This document shows, piece by piece, positions 25,327 through 33,418 of a stretch of 64,000 nt of DNA. The translations under genes were made by a program, and so were the position numbers. The stretch spans positions 62,001-126,000 of the forward strand of contig NZ_PVEP01000003.1 in the NCBI RefSeq assembly GCF_002973535.1, given 5' to 3'. Origin of the DNA: Albidovulum denitrificans (lineage in GTDB: Bacteria; Pseudomonadota; Alphaproteobacteria; Rhodobacterales; Rhodobacteraceae). Below the pieces are notes generated by a model. That model did not search any database. It was not told the DNA's origin and worked only from the letters and a program-made list of their open reading frames with translations. Position 1 is the first letter of the stretch. Every line of letters begins with the position of its first letter.

Positions 25327-26649
25327 TCAGCCCAGCGCCACGTCTATCGCGCCTGAAAGCTTGTCGACAAGCTCATCCAGTTGCGCGTCCTCGATGATGA
25401 AGGGCGGCGCGAGCAGGACGTGATCGCCGCTCCGCCCGTCGATGGTCCCCGCCATCGGGTAGCAGATCAGCCCGGCCTCGAACGCGGCCTTCTTGATCTT
25501 TCCCGCAATGCCGCGCGACGGGTCGAAGGGGGCCTTGCTGTCCCGGTCATCGACCAGTTCGATGCCCCGGAACAGACCCCGCCCGCGCAGGTCACCGATA
25601 TGGGGGTGCTGGCCGAAACGGTCCTGAAGCCGCGCCATCAGCTTGTCGCCCTGTACCTTCACCCGGTCGACCAGCCCGCGGTCGAGAATGGCCGAAACCA
25701 CCGCATGCCCCGCCGCCGCCGCGACCGGATGGCCGATATAGGTGTGACCGTGCTGGAAGAAGCCCGACCCGCCCGCAATGGCATCGTAGATGTCGGAGGT
25801 ACACAGCATCGCCCCGATCGGCTGGTAGCCCGCGCCAAGGCCCTTGGCGATGCAAAGGATATCGGGCGCGACATCGTCCTGTTCGCAGGCGAAAAGCGTC
25901 CCGGTCCGGCCCATGCCGCACATGACCTCATCAAGGATGAGGAGGACGCCGTATGTGTCGCAGATCTCACGGATACGGCGGAAGTATCCCGGCGCGGGCG
26001 GGAGCGCACCCGCCGTCGCGCCGACGACGGGTTCGGCCATGAAAGCCATCACCGTTTCCGGCCCAAGGCGCAGGATTTCCGCCTCAAGCGCGTCGGCGGC
26101 GCGGCGGCCATAGGCCTCTGGGCTTTCCCCCTCGGCGCGGTAGCGGTAGTCGTAGCAGGGGTCGATATGGCTGACATCCAGCAGGAGCGGCCCGAACTGC
26201 GCCCGGCGCCATTCGTTGCCACCGGCCGACAGGGCGCCGATGGTATTGCCGTGATAACTTTGCTTGCGCGCGATCAGGCGGCCGCGCTGCGGTTCGCCCT
26301 TCTCGACCCAGTATTGCCGCGCCAGCTTGATCGCCGCTTCGGTCGCCTCGGACCCGCCGGAGACAAGGTAGACCCGGTCGAGCCTGCCCGGCGCGTGGGC
26401 GATCAGCAGATCGGCGAGCGCCTCGGCCGGTTCCGAGGTCAGAAAGCCGGTATGCGCGAAGGCGAGCTTGTCCAGCTGCGCCTTGATCGCCTCGGTCACC
26501 GCCGTGTCGCCATGGCCCAGGCACGACACCGCCGCGCCGCCCGACCCGTCGAGATAACGCTTGCCGGTGCTGTCGAGCAGATAGCAACCTTCGCCGCCCA
26601 CAGCGACGGGCGGGGCGGATTTCGTGTGCCGGGGGAAGATATGGGACAT
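25327..26649 (-). CDS. Class-III pyridoxal-phosphate aminotransferase
   Basis: A 440-aa fold-type I aminotransferase. SGGSEATEAAIKLARQYW (residues 97-114), SYHGNT (131-136), LLILDEVMCGMGRTG with Asp240-Glu241, and the PLP lysine Lys269 in CIAKGLGAGYQPIGA. The HGHTYIGHPVAAAAGHAV stretch matches omega-transaminases (class III), which act on terminal amines such as putrescine, beta-alanine or taurine. It follows the C45-type gene after 37 bp in the same transcription unit; a role in the breakdown of an amine made by the upstream decarboxylase is inferred. Confidence 0.88.
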   Translation of the reverse strand: MSHIFPRHTKSAPPVAVGGEGCYLLDSTGKRYLDGSGGAAVSCLGHGDTAVTEAIKAQLDKLAFAHTGFLTSEPAEALADLLIAHAPGRLDRVYLVSGGSEATEAAIKLARQYWVEKGEPQRGRLIARKQSYHGNTIGALSAGGNEWRRAQFGPLLLDVSHIDPCYDYRYRAEGESPEAYGRRAADALEAEILRLGPETVMAFMAEPVVGATAGALPPAPGYFRRIREICDTYGVLLILDEVMCGMGRTGTLFACEQDDVAPDILCIAKGLGAGYQPIGAMLCTSDIYDAIAGGSGFFQHGHTYIGHPVAAAAGHAVVSAILDRGLVDRVKVQGDKLMARLQDRFGQHPHIGDLRGRGLFRGIELVDDRDSKAPFDPSRGIAGKIKKAAFEAGLICYPMAGTIDGRSGDHVLLAPPFIIEDAQLDELVDKLSGAIDVALG

Positions 26650-26686
26650 GATCGGCTCCTACCGTTTCACTGGCCCGCGGCGGGCC

Positions 26687-27676
26687 TCAGGATGCGTGGG
26701 GCTGCGGTTCGGGCATGACGATCCGCCGCGCGCCCTCGGCGAAGGCATTCAGGGTCAGAGGCCAGGTCGCGCGCGGCCAGCGCAGTTCCATCTCCCCCAG
26801 TCGGGGACGATATACCGCCGTGTAAAGCGTTCCGAAACCGCGATCGAAGGCGGTGGAGTAGATCGGGCGGCGCAGGAAGGCCGAAATGAACTTGTCCTCC
26901 GGCTCCACATGCAGGGTGAGGCGCTGCAAGAGGAAACGTTCGCGTTCCACCGTCGCGGTCATGCGGGCATGGGCATCCCATTCGACCCGCTCCTGATGGT
27001 TGGTGGCGACCGCCGCATGGGTCAGGAGGGTGGCGCGATCCGGGGCCATCAGTGCGGTCAGGAAATTCCGCTTCCGGTCCAGAACGGTGACATTGTAGCT
27101 CATATGCGTGGGGATGCGGACCAGGGCGCGGCCGGCCTCCTCGGCCGTTGTACAGGTCTGAAGCACATAGCGCAGGATCAGCGGCACGCCGAACCCGTCC
27201 CCCACCACGCGCCGCCCGCCAAAGGTCAGCGACACCGCAAGCCCGGCGTCGTTGACCCCGTCGACCAGCCCCCAGAGACCGTCCGAGGTCCCCATGACGG
27301 TCCGCCCCTGCCAGCCGGTATGCAGCACGATCCCTTCGAAGGACCGCGGATCGTAGTCGTAGTTGCGCACCAGAACGGGTTCCCTGCCGGGCCAGATCGC
27401 CTGACTGCATCCCGACAGATAGGGCGGCGGGCGGTATAAGCTGAGGAAACGGGCGGCCAGATCGCCGCCACCGGCCAGCGCGCAAAGCTCTTCGTAAAGC
27501 GGCAGGATTTCGGGCATGTGGGTTTCAAGCGCCCGCAGACTTTCGCGGTAGGTCGGGCGCGCATCCTCCCCTTCCCGCAGCCACCATGTGCGGTAGGCGG
27601 GCCAAAGCTCCTCGAAAAGCGCGGCCCATTTCGGGCCGGGCCGGTCTTCGCTTATGGCCCGCCACCAGAGGTCCAT
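26687..27676 (-). CDS. C45-type autoproteolytic Ntn acyltransferase/hydrolase
   Basis: A 329-aa protein resembling acyl-CoA:6-aminopenicillanate acyltransferase-like Ntn hydrolases. Gly89-Cys90 in YLSGCSQAIW is the expected cleavage/nucleophile site; Arg103-Asn104-Tyr-Asp106 (VRNYDYDP) is the conserved block after it, then GTSDGLWGLVDGVNDAGLAVSLTFGG. These enzymes make or break amide bonds between acyl groups and amines. ATG 27676 shares a base with the stop of the ATP-grasp gene (TAATG), indicating translational coupling with the ligase. The substrate is unknown. Confidence 0.75.
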   Translation of the reverse strand: MDLWWRAISEDRPGPKWAALFEELWPAYRTWWLREGEDARPTYRESLRALETHMPEILPLYEELCALAGGGDLAARFLSLYRPPPYLSGCSQAIWPGREPVLVRNYDYDPRSFEGIVLHTGWQGRTVMGTSDGLWGLVDGVNDAGLAVSLTFGGRRVVGDGFGVPLILRYVLQTCTTAEEAGRALVRIPTHMSYNVTVLDRKRNFLTALMAPDRATLLTHAAVATNHQERVEWDAHARMTATVERERFLLQRLTLHVEPEDKFISAFLRRPIYSTAFDRGFGTLYTAVYRPRLGEMELRWPRATWPLTLNAFAEGARRIVMPEPQPHAS

Positions 27677-29136
27677 TACATGATCTTGAACGCGGGATCG
27701 GAAAGCGCCGGACCGGCCGCCGTCATCGGCAATGGATCGGCCGAGAAGGCGGACTTGATCCCGTGGATCCACTTCAGCGCGCGTTCGTTCAGCCGGAACC
27801 CGTTGGTCATCGACCGGCCGCGCGTGACGAGGATACCAAGATCGGCGCCTTCATAGCGATAATCGCCGGGCTTCAGGATGCGCAGGAAGAAGGCCTCATT
27901 CTCCGATTCCACCGCGCGGCGGTGATAGTCGAAGCGGTCGAAGACCACGCGACCATCTTCCAGCATCCGGTAGATGCCCGTCTGCGGCGCGCCCGTCAGC
28001 CGGTCCACCGAATCCTCGGTATGCTTGATGACCATCTGGCTCCAGCCGTCGATCATGTCCGGGTCGGCCCAGCGGGCGTTCAGCTCATCCACGTCCAGCT
28101 TGAACTGCGCTTTGGAGAATTCGAGCAGGTGGAACAGGAACAGGGGCGCGTCCGCATGGGCGAAGGCGGCGTGGTTGGTCATGGAAGAGGCGCCGGTGAT
28201 GCGCGGGTTCAACTCCCCCAGCCAGATGTCGCCGGTCTTCTTGTCAATCAGGAAATCAAGCTCGAAATAACCACGATAGCCTTCCTTGCGAAGCTGTTCG
28301 CCAAACTTGAAGGTCAGGTCGCGGGCCTTCTGCCGAACCTTGGGCGCGAAGGCGGTGGCGAAGATCTCATTCCCGCACCAGCCGCCGCGATAGGGGGTCA
28401 GTTCCCTGAAGCCCACAAGCTCTGTCATCAGGGGGCCGACGATGGTGCCTTCGCTGGTCGCGCAGCCCTCGATGGCGGAGCCGCGACAGTCGATCCGCTT
28501 CATGATCTTGATCTCGCCCTCGCCGACGATCTCATGTTCATGGCGGCGGAAATCGGCCTCGGACTTGATGAAGAAGGTGGTGTGACCGCTGTCGCCAAAG
28601 GCCGATTGCAGGACGAGGTCATGGCCAAGCCCGGCCTTCTCGCAGGTCTTCTTCAGGTCCTCATAGCTTTTGACCTCGGCCAGCGTATTCGGCACCGATG
28701 GCACACCGGCCTTGTTGCCGACGCGCACCGTCTCGATCTTGTTGTCCATCTTGGTGCGAAGCTTCGCCTTCGGGAACCAGACATCGCCACCCAGTTCCTT
28801 TGCCAGGCGCTCCGTCTCCTCATCGAACATCAGGAAGACGAATTTCGGCTTGCCGCCGCGCCGCTTGATGAGGTCGATCACCTCCTTGTGCTGGAGGAGG
28901 TAGTTGTTGATGTCCTCGATCGACTGGAATTCGGCATGCGGCTGCTCGGAGGGGCAGAAGACGTTGGGGTGACGTCCGTCATAGCAATCTATGTAGCAGA
29001 TATACTTGAAGTTCTTGCACCACTCATCAATCCCCAGAAGGTTGAAGTTCGTGGCCGAGACGAAATAGACCGGGTCCTCGTTACGGTGAAAGAAGCGGCG
29101 GATTTCCGAGATGTTGTTCAGCTTTGTCTTGGACAT
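27676..29136 (-). CDS. ATP-grasp domain ligase (biotin carboxylase-like annotation class)
   Basis: A 486-aa protein. After an N-terminal Rossmann-like half (DPVYFVSATNFNLLGIDEW) comes the ATP-grasp fold: KMDNKIETVRVGNKAGVPSVP, HDLVLQSAFGDSGHTTFFI (Gly-rich loop), IMKRIDCRGSAIEG, then GYFELDFLIDKKTGDIWLGELNPRITGAS with Glu292, Glu308 and Asn310 as Mg/ATP ligands. It lacks biotin carboxyl carrier features. ATP-grasp enzymes couple a carboxylate to an amine or thiol via acyl phosphate. The start follows AGAGAGTAAGACATG. Coupled to the C45 gene downstream and 18 bp after the decarboxylase. Confidence 0.8.
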   Translation of the reverse strand: MSKTKLNNISEIRRFFHRNEDPVYFVSATNFNLLGIDEWCKNFKYICYIDCYDGRHPNVFCPSEQPHAEFQSIEDINNYLLQHKEVIDLIKRRGGKPKFVFLMFDEETERLAKELGGDVWFPKAKLRTKMDNKIETVRVGNKAGVPSVPNTLAEVKSYEDLKKTCEKAGLGHDLVLQSAFGDSGHTTFFIKSEADFRRHEHEIVGEGEIKIMKRIDCRGSAIEGCATSEGTIVGPLMTELVGFRELTPYRGGWCGNEIFATAFAPKVRQKARDLTFKFGEQLRKEGYRGYFELDFLIDKKTGDIWLGELNPRITGASSMTNHAAFAHADAPLFLFHLLEFSKAQFKLDVDELNARWADPDMIDGWSQMVIKHTEDSVDRLTGAPQTGIYRMLEDGRVVFDRFDYHRRAVESENEAFFLRILKPGDYRYEGADLGILVTRGRSMTNGFRLNERALKWIHGIKSAFSADPLPMTAAGPALSDPAFKIM

Positions 29137-29154
29137 GTCTTACTCTCTCCCTCT

Positions 29155-31887
29155 CTATTCCGCCGCGGTGGCGAGTTTGGTCATCTGGCTGGCCAGCGCA
29201 TCCTCGGTGAACACCCTGAGACCAAGTTCGGCGCGGTAGCCGTGGATCTCGTTCACGTCGAGCGCGCGCATGAAGGCAAGGATTTCCCGGCTCACGACCT
29301 GTCCGGGGACAAGGATCGGGAAGCCCGGCGGATAGGGGATGATGAAAGACGCCGAGACGACCGCGCGGCCCTTGTCCATCTCCTTCTCGATCCCGCCTTC
29401 CAGTTCGAGGTAGTCGCACTTGTTTTCATCGTAGGACAGGAAGAAGGCGCTGCGGATGTCGCCTTCGCCGGTCTCAGCATCGGTGCAGAAGGCCGGGTGG
29501 AACTGCGAGAAGTCGGGCAAGGGCGGCAGGTCCTGCATCAGGTTCCTGACGCGCCGCTCGAAGGCCAGCCGCTCCATCTTCGAGGCATCGTCAAGCCGGT
29601 CGTCCAGTTCCTTCGCGATCTCCACCAGAACCTCGATCAGATAGGCGACCGAGGATCGCGTGGTCCCGATATTGGTCATGAAAAGGACCGTGTTGCGCGA
29701 GGTCTTGTTGATCTGGATGCCGTATTTATCCATGAGAACTTGCGTCTTGAACGTGTCACCGTCCCATCCGGTTCCCCCCACGGCCAGCGTGACCCGCGTA
29801 GCATCAAGGACGAATTCGTCCTTTTCCCAGCACTCCCAGATATCGGTCCAGCCCTGATCGGGGTCGTAATAGCTTTCCACCCCGCTTTCGCGGAAATCCT
29901 CGGGGATCATGTCGCCTGCGGCAAGGACCTTGAAGTATTTCTGCAAGAGCGGGTGGGTAGAGATCGCGCGGCGCATGGCCATCGCCGCCTCAACCTGGCG
30001 CTGGACGAATTCGAACCCTTCCAGTTCCACCTGCCGCCGCCCGACGTCGAGCGAGGCGATGATCTGGTAATTCGGGCTGGTCGAGGTGTGGGTCATATAG
30101 GCTTCGTGGAAGCTTTGCTCCACCTCGCCCTTGAAGTCCTGATCGTTGACATGGATCATCGACCCCTGCCTGAGCGCAGTCAGCGTCTTGTGCGTCGATT
30201 GTGTGGTGTAAACCCGCACCCGCGCCGTGGGCGGCGGGATCAGTCGGGTTTTCAGCAGCGTCGCCTCATCGGCATCCTCCAGCTTTTCGGCCTGTTTGGC
30301 ATGGGCCTTGGCGTGTTCGGGCGACCGCAGCCGTTCACGCAGCACATTGGCGGCGTTCATGCCGGTACGCTGGCGGTAGGTCGGGCCGAAGCGGGCGAAG
30401 GCGAACCATGCCTCGTCCCACAGGAAGATCAGGTCGGGCTTGATGGCGAGGCATTCCTCCATCACCCGTTCGACGTTATAGACGATGCCATCGAAGGTGC
30501 AGTTGGTCAGCAGAAGCATCCTGACCTTGTCGAGCTTGCCCGCCGCCTTCAGCTTCAGAAGCTGATGCTTGATCTCCCGCAGCGGCACCGCACCATACAT
30601 CGAGTATTCGTTCAGCGGATAACTGTCGAGGTAACGCACCTGCGCGCCGGCCAGCACCATCCCGTAATGGTGCGACTTGTGGCAGTCGCGGTCGATCAGC
30701 ACGATATCCCCCGGCCGGACCAGCGCCTGCACGACGATCTTGTTGCAGGTCGAGGTGCCGTTGGTGGCAAAGAAGGTCTGCTTCGACCCGAAGGCGCGGG
30801 CGGCGTATTCCTGCGCCTTCTTGATCGGCCCGGTCGGTTCCAGAAGGCTGTCCAGCCCGCCCGATGTCGCCGATGTTTCGGCCAGGAAGATGTTGGGGCC
30901 ATAAAAGGCGCCCATGTCCTGAATCCAGTGCGAACGGGAAATGGACTTGCCCCGGCTGATCGGCATCGCATGGAAGACGCCGGTGGGCTGTTTGGAATAT
31001 TCCACCAGCGCGGTGAAGAACGGCGTCTTGAACCGTGACTGAACGCCGCGAAGGATGTTCAGATGCAGTTCCATGAAGTCTTCCTGATTGTAGAAAACCC
31101 TGCGGCAGATCCCCAGATCGAGACCTGCGATGTCCTCGACCGAGCGGTCGGTCACCAGATAAGCGTCAAGTTCCGGCCGCACCCGCGCGATCAGGCGGCA
31201 CAGTTCCGGCCCGTAATCCTCGGGCGGGATGTCCTCGATCCGGTCCTCGCCGCCCGCGCGGTTCAGGTAGCGCGTCAGGATCGGCAGATCGACATCGGAT
31301 TCAAGCCGTAGGCCCGGCCGCACAACGATGGCCTGGATGTTGTAGTTGAAGAGGATCCCGATCAGCGCGTCCTTGAGGCTTGGCACCACGACGGGTTCGT
31401 AGATGAAGGCATCCTCGGGCCTGCGCATCGAGGTCATGTTGGCCTTCAGCCAGCGTTCCTGATGCTCATTCACGTCATCGACGATCAGCACCTCGAAATA
31501 GGGCTTCGTCAGCGCCCGCGCCTCGGGCGGCAGAAGCGCCTCTTCTTCCTGCTCCTCGTCAAGGCTGCCGCGCTCCAGCGGGATATGCCGACGGCGATAG
31601 GCGCCGGTGCCAAGGCCACGGGTCACACGGCGGGCGGCGAATGCGACCTCTTCGATCAGCCCGTGATCGAACTGCCGCCGCATGTGGTCAAAGGCGGATA
31701 CGCCGGGAAAGGCCCAGTAGCGTTCGATGACCGCCAGCGCCTCGAAAAGCGCCGCCGCCTCGGCCCTGATCTGTTTCGAGCGCCTTCCCTCCGGCTCACG
31801 CTCAAGCTGATCCAGCTTTTCGCGCAAGGCGCTCCAGCGGTCGGACCGCAGTTGCACCGCCGAGTAGTAGTCGCCCATCGACTGCAT
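29155..31887 (-). CDS. Orn/Lys/Arg decarboxylase-type PLP enzyme, long form (910 aa)
   Basis: Fold-type I decarboxylase. The N-terminal about 270 residues contain a receiver-like wing (FEVLIVDDVNEHQERWLKAN, 131-150, to IQAIVVRPGLRLESD). The PLP domain shows FFATNGTSTCNKIV (372-385), DRDCHKSHHYG (399-409), LWDEAWFAF with Asp491, and Lys567 in TTQSTHKTLTALRQGSMIH. The C-terminal domain follows. Typical bacterial lysine/ornithine/arginine decarboxylases are about 710-780 aa, so this is a longer subfamily. It would release CO2 from a basic amino acid or derivative. Start ATG 31887 has an excellent GAGGAGGAACG. Confidence 0.85.
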   Translation of the reverse strand: MQSMGDYYSAVQLRSDRWSALREKLDQLEREPEGRRSKQIRAEAAALFEALAVIERYWAFPGVSAFDHMRRQFDHGLIEEVAFAARRVTRGLGTGAYRRRHIPLERGSLDEEQEEEALLPPEARALTKPYFEVLIVDDVNEHQERWLKANMTSMRRPEDAFIYEPVVVPSLKDALIGILFNYNIQAIVVRPGLRLESDVDLPILTRYLNRAGGEDRIEDIPPEDYGPELCRLIARVRPELDAYLVTDRSVEDIAGLDLGICRRVFYNQEDFMELHLNILRGVQSRFKTPFFTALVEYSKQPTGVFHAMPISRGKSISRSHWIQDMGAFYGPNIFLAETSATSGGLDSLLEPTGPIKKAQEYAARAFGSKQTFFATNGTSTCNKIVVQALVRPGDIVLIDRDCHKSHHYGMVLAGAQVRYLDSYPLNEYSMYGAVPLREIKHQLLKLKAAGKLDKVRMLLLTNCTFDGIVYNVERVMEECLAIKPDLIFLWDEAWFAFARFGPTYRQRTGMNAANVLRERLRSPEHAKAHAKQAEKLEDADEATLLKTRLIPPPTARVRVYTTQSTHKTLTALRQGSMIHVNDQDFKGEVEQSFHEAYMTHTSTSPNYQIIASLDVGRRQVELEGFEFVQRQVEAAMAMRRAISTHPLLQKYFKVLAAGDMIPEDFRESGVESYYDPDQGWTDIWECWEKDEFVLDATRVTLAVGGTGWDGDTFKTQVLMDKYGIQINKTSRNTVLFMTNIGTTRSSVAYLIEVLVEIAKELDDRLDDASKMERLAFERRVRNLMQDLPPLPDFSQFHPAFCTDAETGEGDIRSAFFLSYDENKCDYLELEGGIEKEMDKGRAVVSASFIIPYPPGFPILVPGQVVSREILAFMRALDVNEIHGYRAELGLRVFTEDALASQMTKLATAAE

Positions 31888-31953
31888 TCGTTCCTCCTCA
31901 TGCAGAGGCGTCCGCCAGCCGATGCGCCGTCCTCCCGGACGCCTCGGCCGGTG

Positions 31954-32931
31954 TCAGCCCGTGGAAATACGCCCCGCCAGCGGCGGCACGCCGTCATCAT
32001 CGCGGAACGGCGGACCCATCGACTTGTGCGCCTCACCGATCACGGTTGTCTCGCGCGGGTTGATGCCGGACAGCGACCCCTGCCGTGGCATTTCAAGCGC
32101 GCCAAGGCTGTGAAGATAGGCATCCGCCCCGCTGGCCCGGTCATAGACCGGGAAATCGACCGACCTGTCGCGGAAGCTTTTCAGCACCTGACCAAGGCCC
32201 TTCATCCCCGTCTCGCGCGTCCGCCGGACAAGGGCGAGGTCGACCTCGATCGGGAACATATCCTCCTGCCCCGCCGACTGGTGCAGCACCGTGGCCGACG
32301 GGTCGACAACACAGGACCGGCCGTTGCCCCCGGCGCCAAGGCCGTTCACGTCGACAACATAGCACTGGAACTGCGCCGCCGTCGCCCGCGCGATGGCCAG
32401 TTCCGCGTCGCGATCCGTGGTGCCGGTCAGGACCGGGTGCAGCAGCACCTCCACCCCCTGCGCGGTCAGTTGCCGCGTGGTTTCCGGGAACCAGATGTCA
32501 TAACAGATCGACAGGCCGAAACGCCCGACATCCGGCACGTCGAAGACGCAGAACTCCGTCCCCGCCTCGACCTCCGTCTCATAGGGCCGGAAAGGAAACA
32601 TCTTGCGATAGCTCGCCACGATCTCGCCCGCGGGATTGATGACGGCGGCGGTGTTGAAGATGCGGCCATCCTCGGTTCTTTCGAACATCGAACCGGGGAT
32701 CAGCCAGATATTGTGCTTGCGCGCGGCGTCCTGAAACCGCGACAGGCTGTCATTGTGGAACGGCAGCGCGAATTTCGGCAGCGGCCCAAAGGGTGCGAGT
32801 TCCGAAAACAGCACCATCTGCGTCCAGGGAAACCGCGCCATCAGGATGTCCAGCCGGTGAAGCATGCCATCGGTGTTGGACTGAAGCGCGTTGACGTACA
32901 TCTGCACGCCGGCGATAGCGAAAGGGGTCAT
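31954..32931 (-). CDS. Carbon-nitrogen hydrolase (nitrilase superfamily)
   Basis: A 325-aa protein. The Glu-Lys-Cys triad is intact: Glu44 in LFSELAPFG, Lys110 in SYRKMFPFRPYE and Cys143 in LSICYDIWFPE. LHPVLTGTTDRDAELAIARATAAQFQCYVVDVNGLG follows. Members hydrolyse amides or carbamoyl compounds such as N-carbamoylputrescine. ATG 32931 puts FAIAGVQMYVN at the N-terminus as usual; ATG 32982, one base after the preceding stop, would add 17 low-complexity residues. It lies between the stress-protein and decarboxylase genes of the same run. Substrate undetermined. Confidence 0.82.
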   Translation of the reverse strand: MTPFAIAGVQMYVNALQSNTDGMLHRLDILMARFPWTQMVLFSELAPFGPLPKFALPFHNDSLSRFQDAARKHNIWLIPGSMFERTEDGRIFNTAAVINPAGEIVASYRKMFPFRPYETEVEAGTEFCVFDVPDVGRFGLSICYDIWFPETTRQLTAQGVEVLLHPVLTGTTDRDAELAIARATAAQFQCYVVDVNGLGAGGNGRSCVVDPSATVLHQSAGQEDMFPIEVDLALVRRTRETGMKGLGQVLKSFRDRSVDFPVYDRASGADAYLHSLGALEMPRQGSLSGINPRETTVIGEAHKSMGPPFRDDDGVPPLAGRISTG

Positions 32932-32983
32932 ATGCGGGCCTGTATCGTTCCCGGCCCCTGCTGCGGGCCGTTCCCTCGCCATA

Positions 32984-33406
32984 TCACCGCACGACCAGAA
33001 CGGAAACCGGCGAGCGCCGGACAACCCTGTCGGCGCGCGATCCGACCAGGAACTCCCTGACCCGGTCGGGCGCGTGGCTGGCCATCACCACAAGGTCCGC
33101 CCCGGTCGAGGTGATGTGGTCAAGGACAACGTCATGCACCCGGCCCACCGCGACATGGCTGATGGCCTCTCGCGCCCCCGCCCCGTCAAGCAGCGCGTCA
33201 AGCTTTTCCTTGGCCGCTTTCAGCGCGTTTTTCTGAAAGTCCGGCGGAAAGTCCGCCGCCACAAGGGCCGCCCCGTAATCCGGCACGACCGACAGGACAT
33301 GAAGCGCGGCGGCGGAGTCGCGCGCGATTTCCATCGCCGTGGGCAGCGCCTTTTGCCATGAGGCGGCATCGCCCAGATCGACGGTCAGGAGGATGGTCTT
33401 GTACAT
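32984..33406 (-). CDS. Universal stress protein (UspA family)
   Basis: A 140-aa Rossmann-like protein: YKTILLTVDLGDAASWQKALPTAMEIARD, LHVLSVVP and the C-terminal nucleotide-binding ADLVVMASHAPDRVREFLVGSRADRVVRRSPVSVLVV (G-x9-GS type pattern, first Gly not conserved). UspA proteins next to TRAP genes, such as TeaD beside TeaABC, regulate the transporter by binding ATP. It starts 12 bp after the TRAP permease stop, so the same role is plausible. Confidence 0.87.
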   Translation of the reverse strand: MYKTILLTVDLGDAASWQKALPTAMEIARDSAAALHVLSVVPDYGAALVAADFPPDFQKNALKAAKEKLDALLDGAGAREAISHVAVGRVHDVVLDHITSTGADLVVMASHAPDRVREFLVGSRADRVVRRSPVSVLVVR

Positions 33407-33418
33407 CTCTTGCCCTCC

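Noticed and set aside
27586-31038. A plus-strand open frame of about 1150 codons opposite the decarboxylase and ATP-grasp genes
   Set aside because: It is the antisense of two genes with clear family motifs; long antisense frames are expected in GC-rich DNA. Its product has no recognisable domain and low complexity.
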